Assembly: GCA_017412265.1 (NCBI GenBank)
Contig: JAFPYK010000306.1
Location: 1-8,697, forward strand
DNA from: Lachnospiraceae bacterium
GTDB taxonomy: Bacteria; Bacillota; Clostridia; Lachnospirales; Lachnospiraceae
Reading direction: 5' to 3'
DNA: 8,697 nt
Positions within the stretch are counted from its first letter, which is position 1. Each line of letters starts with the position of its first letter. A program made the position numbers and the translations under genes. Shown piece after piece: positions 6,703 through 8,697 of the stretch. The notes beneath the pieces are model-generated. The model saw only the letters and a program-made list of their open reading frames with translations. It made no database searches and was not told where the DNA came from.

Positions 6703-8381
6703 ATTCTCTGACGTATGAGCAGGTGCGGGAGATGCTTCTTGCCTGCACGGAGCGGATTATGCGAAATGAGCCGTATCTGACGAGAGCGGACGCGGCGATC
6801 GGCGACGGGGACCACGGCACCGGCATGGTGATCGGCATGAAGGCGGCCAGGGAGGTCCTGGAGAAGGAAGCGGACGGGGACGATATCGGCAAGCTGTACT
6901 CGGATACCGCGAAGGCGATGGAGACCGCGATGGGCGGCGCGTCGGGAATGATTTTCTCGACGATGTTCGCGGGCAACGCGAAGGAGGGCGCTCCAATGCA
7001 GGAGATGAGCACCGAGGATTTCGCGGCGCGCATGGCGGAGGGCCTGCGGGCGATCCAGGAGCTGGGGCACGCGCAGCCGGGCGACAAGACGATGGTAGAT
7101 GCCCTGTATCCGGCCGTAGAAGCCTTAAAGAGCCACGTCTCGGAGTCATTTGAGGAAATGCTCGACGCGGCCGCAAAGGCGGCTTATGAGGGCATGGAGG
7201 CGTCCAAGAAGTATGTGGCGAAGTTCGGGCGCGCGAAGAATCTGATGGAGCGGGCGATCGGCCATCAGGACGCGGGCGCTTCAAGCACCTGGCTGATCTT
7301 CCAGGAGATGGCGGATTTCATCCGCGGCGAGAAGACGCCGGATCCGGACCCGGAGAGCATCGGTGAGGCGAAGCGCGGCGCGGAGCTGGTCTCGAAGAAG
7401 ATCATCAACGACCCGCTGGAGGTCGTGAAGGAGTGCGGCGAGGGGTTCCTTGCAGCCTACGGTGATGAGTATATGGCAGTGCCGGGCGTGCAGGGATTCG
7501 TGCGCAGGAACATTCCGGACGGGAAGGTCGCCCTGATCCTGGGCGGCGGCTCGGGGCATGAGCCGATGTTCGGCTTCTTCCTGGGTGAGAACCTGGGCGA
7601 CGGCGCGGCGAACGGCAATATCTTCGCTTCGCCGGATCCGGTGACGATCGCGTCGATCGCGCGTGCGGCGCACCGGGGTGCGGGCGTGCTCTTCGTCTAC
7701 GGCAATTACGCGGGCGATGTGATGAATTTCGACAAAGCGGCGGAGATGCTGGAGGCCGAGGGCATCAAGGTGCGCACGGTGCGCAACTGGGATGACGTGG
7801 CTTCGGCGCCGATGGAGCGGCGGAGCGACCGGCGCGGCATCGCGGGCGACGTATTTATCGTGAAGATCGCGGGCGGCGCGTGTGCGAAGCTTCCGCTCGA
7901 GGAGGCGGTGCGTGTGACGGAGAAGGCGAGAGATTCGATCTATTCGGTGGGCGTGGGCATCCAGGGCGCGACGCTGCCGGGTAAGAAGGAGCCGATCTTC
8001 ACGCTGAGCCCGGATGAGATGGAGTACGGCCTGGGCATCCACGGCGAGCCGGGCATCAAGCGGGTGAAGATGCAGACCGCAGACGAGATCGTGACGGAGC
8101 TGCTGGACGCGCTGCTTGCGGATTCCGGGATCAGGGCGGGCGACGAGGTCGCGACGTATGTGAACGGTCTGGGGAGCACGACGCTGATGGAGCTGATGAT
8201 CATGAACCGGAAGCTGAAGATGCTGCTGGATGAGAAGGGCATCAAGATTCATAATATGGAGGTCGGGAGCCATGTGATCTCGCAGGAGATGGCGGGGGCG
8301 TCGATCTCGCTGATGAAGCTCGATGAAGAGCTGAAAGAGTATTATGATATGCCGTGCAGGAGCCCGTTCTATACCAGGTGA
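6699..8381 (+). CDS. Single-chain dihydroxyacetone-type kinase with DhaL-DhaK domain order
   Basis: The 560-residue product joins both halves of a dihydroxyacetone (glycerone) kinase, which converts a small ketose plus a phosphate donor to the ketose phosphate (dihydroxyacetone to DHAP in the classical case). Residues 1-210 are the nucleotide-binding DhaL domain. The Mg-binding Asp set is D31, D36 and D38 (in DAAIGDGDHG), with GGASG and PGDKTMVDAL motifs. Residues 211-230 (EKTPDPDPES onward) form a Pro/Asp-rich linker. About 230-560 is the DhaK domain, with GGGSGHEP (H287), GNYAGDVMNF (D340) and GLGIHGEPG (H448). H448 matches the His that holds the ketose as a hemiaminal, and H287 and D340 have the same 53-residue spacing as His56 and Asp109 of E. 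coli DhaK. The fusion, and the lack of a nearby dhaM phosphotransfer gene, favour ATP as donor over the PTS. Classical single-chain enzymes have DhaK first, so the order here is reversed. Erythrulose or another C3-C4 ketose is an alternative substrate. Confidence 0.92.
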   Translation: MNSLTYEQVREMLLACTERIMRNEPYLTRADAAIGDGDHGTGMVIGMKAAREVLEKEADGDDIGKLYSDTAKAMETAMGGASGMIFSTMFAGNAKEGAPMQEMSTEDFAARMAEGLRAIQELGHAQPGDKTMVDALYPAVEALKSHVSESFEEMLDAAAKAAYEGMEASKKYVAKFGRAKNLMERAIGHQDAGASSTWLIFQEMADFIRGEKTPDPDPESIGEAKRGAELVSKKIINDPLEVVKECGEGFLAAYGDEYMAVPGVQGFVRRNIPDGKVALILGGGSGHEPMFGFFLGENLGDGAANGNIFASPDPVTIASIARAAHRGAGVLFVYGNYAGDVMNFDKAAEMLEAEGIKVRTVRNWDDVASAPMERRSDRRGIAGDVFIVKIAGGACAKLPLEEAVRVTEKARDSIYSVGVGIQGATLPGKKEPIFTLSPDEMEYGLGIHGEPGIKRVKMQTADEIVTELLDALLADSGIRAGDEVATYVNGLGSTTLMELMIMNRKLKMLLDEKGIKIHNMEVGSHVISQEMAGASISLMKLDEELKEYYDMPCRSPFYTR

Positions 8382-8390
8382 GGGGGCGGA

Positions 8391-8566
8391 TCACGAGAGT
8401 GTTATGCGGACGAGAGTGAAGTGGGGCGTCTCACGAAAATGTTTCGGGACACGGCTTTCGCCTCGGGTACCTCGGATGCGACGGTGAGGCGAAGAGTGTT
8501 TTCAGGACGCGCCTTTCGGCTCGGGTGCCTCGGTGCAGCGGTGCGTAAGCGGCTTTGGGACGCAGC
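8391..8566. repeat. Intergenic direct-repeat cluster downstream of the kinase gene
   Basis: The 316-bp tail from 8382 holds no supported gene. Two units of about 58 bp (about 8440-8496 and 8497-8553) are in direct orientation. Bases 8455-8475 match 8513-8533 at 19 of 21 positions. A truncated third unit (tttgggacgcagc, 8554-8566) follows. A related head sequence, tcacga-(g/a)a-(g/a)tgtt then ggac, also occurs at 8391-8411 and 8431-8450. Unit 1 could fold by an 8-bp stem (ttcgcctc, 8457-8464, with gaggcgaa, 8486-8493). Confidence 0.65.
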
Positions 8567-8691
8567 TTAAGTGATTATAAGGTCTGATGTACTGCGATGC
8601 AGTATATCAGACCTTCTTTTATTGTGTCGGCTGCGTCCCGCACCCGCTAAGCACCGGCACTCGGCAACGGTCCTGAAAACATCGCCTCACC
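8483..8691. repeat. Long imperfect inverted repeat flanking the terminator
   Basis: The left arm (8483-8566) and right arm (8630-8691) are imperfect inverted copies centred near the terminator loop at 8597. Perfect blocks are ggtgaggcga (8483-8492) with 8682-8691, gttttcaggac (8498-8508) with 8670-8680, and gggacgcagc (8557-8566) with the matching block from 8630. The left arm carries extra bases between blocks, so the arms differ in length. The right arm continues to the window edge. Confidence 0.7.
8579..8623 (+). terminator. Terminator of the esterase-kinase operon
   Basis: A 17-bp stem (8579-8595 with 8599-8615) contains one G-T wobble pair (8589/8605), a 3-nt loop (gat) and a T-rich tail, cttttatt. 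It lies about 200 nt after the kinase stop. The opposite-strand tail is A/T-containing but has no clear T-run, so bidirectional action is possible but weak. Confidence 0.88.
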
Positions 8692-8697
8692 GCTTAC

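Noticed and set aside
7281..8273. Antisense open frame (330 codons) opposite the DhaK domain
   Set aside because: The + strand encodes conserved kinase motifs throughout. The antisense translation is His/Arg/Leu-rich without any motif.
8391..8566. CRISPR array
   Set aside because: There are only two to three imperfect units whose whole length is repeated, without regular unique spacers, and no cas genes are nearby.

Overview
The window looks like chromosomal DNA from a fairly GC-rich, Gram-positive gut-type Clostridium relative, probably Lachnospiraceae. This is an inference from style: a cell-wall-sorted surface protein built of pilin-type isopeptide domains, AGGAGG-type ribosome binding sites, a lipoprotein signal peptide, Gram-positive sigma-A-like promoters and factor-independent terminators. 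No rRNA, tRNA, transposase or CRISPR array was seen. All four recognisable genes are on the + strand.

Region 1 (1-3786) is the 3' part of a very large surface protein whose start lies off the left edge. The 1261 visible residues hold eight consecutive Spy0128/FctA-like pilin domains. Each keeps a candidate Lys/Glu/Asn isopeptide triad. A DUF11-like domain and a TPKTG sorting signal with a membrane anchor follow. Domain 5 is split by an insert of about 168 residues, most of it a Thr-Glu repeat. The gene ends at a strong terminator (3827-3862).

Region 2 (3864-5514) is a single-gene unit with its own promoter. It encodes a predicted lipoprotein of 517 residues with no firm family assignment. 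A segment of about 75-85 residues, marked by the motif EM-W/F-VRPD, occurs twice in it. A GC-rich mini-repeat follows the stop codon.

Region 3 (5605-8381) is a two-gene operon with a consensus -35 promoter. It encodes an HSL-type alpha/beta hydrolase (esterase) overlapping by 4 nt a single-chain dihydroxyacetone-type kinase. In the kinase the ATP-binding DhaL domain precedes the ketose-binding DhaK domain, the reverse of the classical single-chain enzyme. Together they could release a small polyol or ketose from an ester and phosphorylate the ketose, but the real substrates cannot be read from the sequence.

Region 4 (8382-8697) has no gene. It holds a nest of imperfect direct repeats of about 58 bp, a 17-bp terminator hairpin, and an inverted copy of the repeat on the far side of the hairpin. 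It looks like a structured intergenic repeat element and is one of the better leads here. The others are the split pilin domain, the domain-swapped kinase fusion and the internally duplicated lipoprotein.
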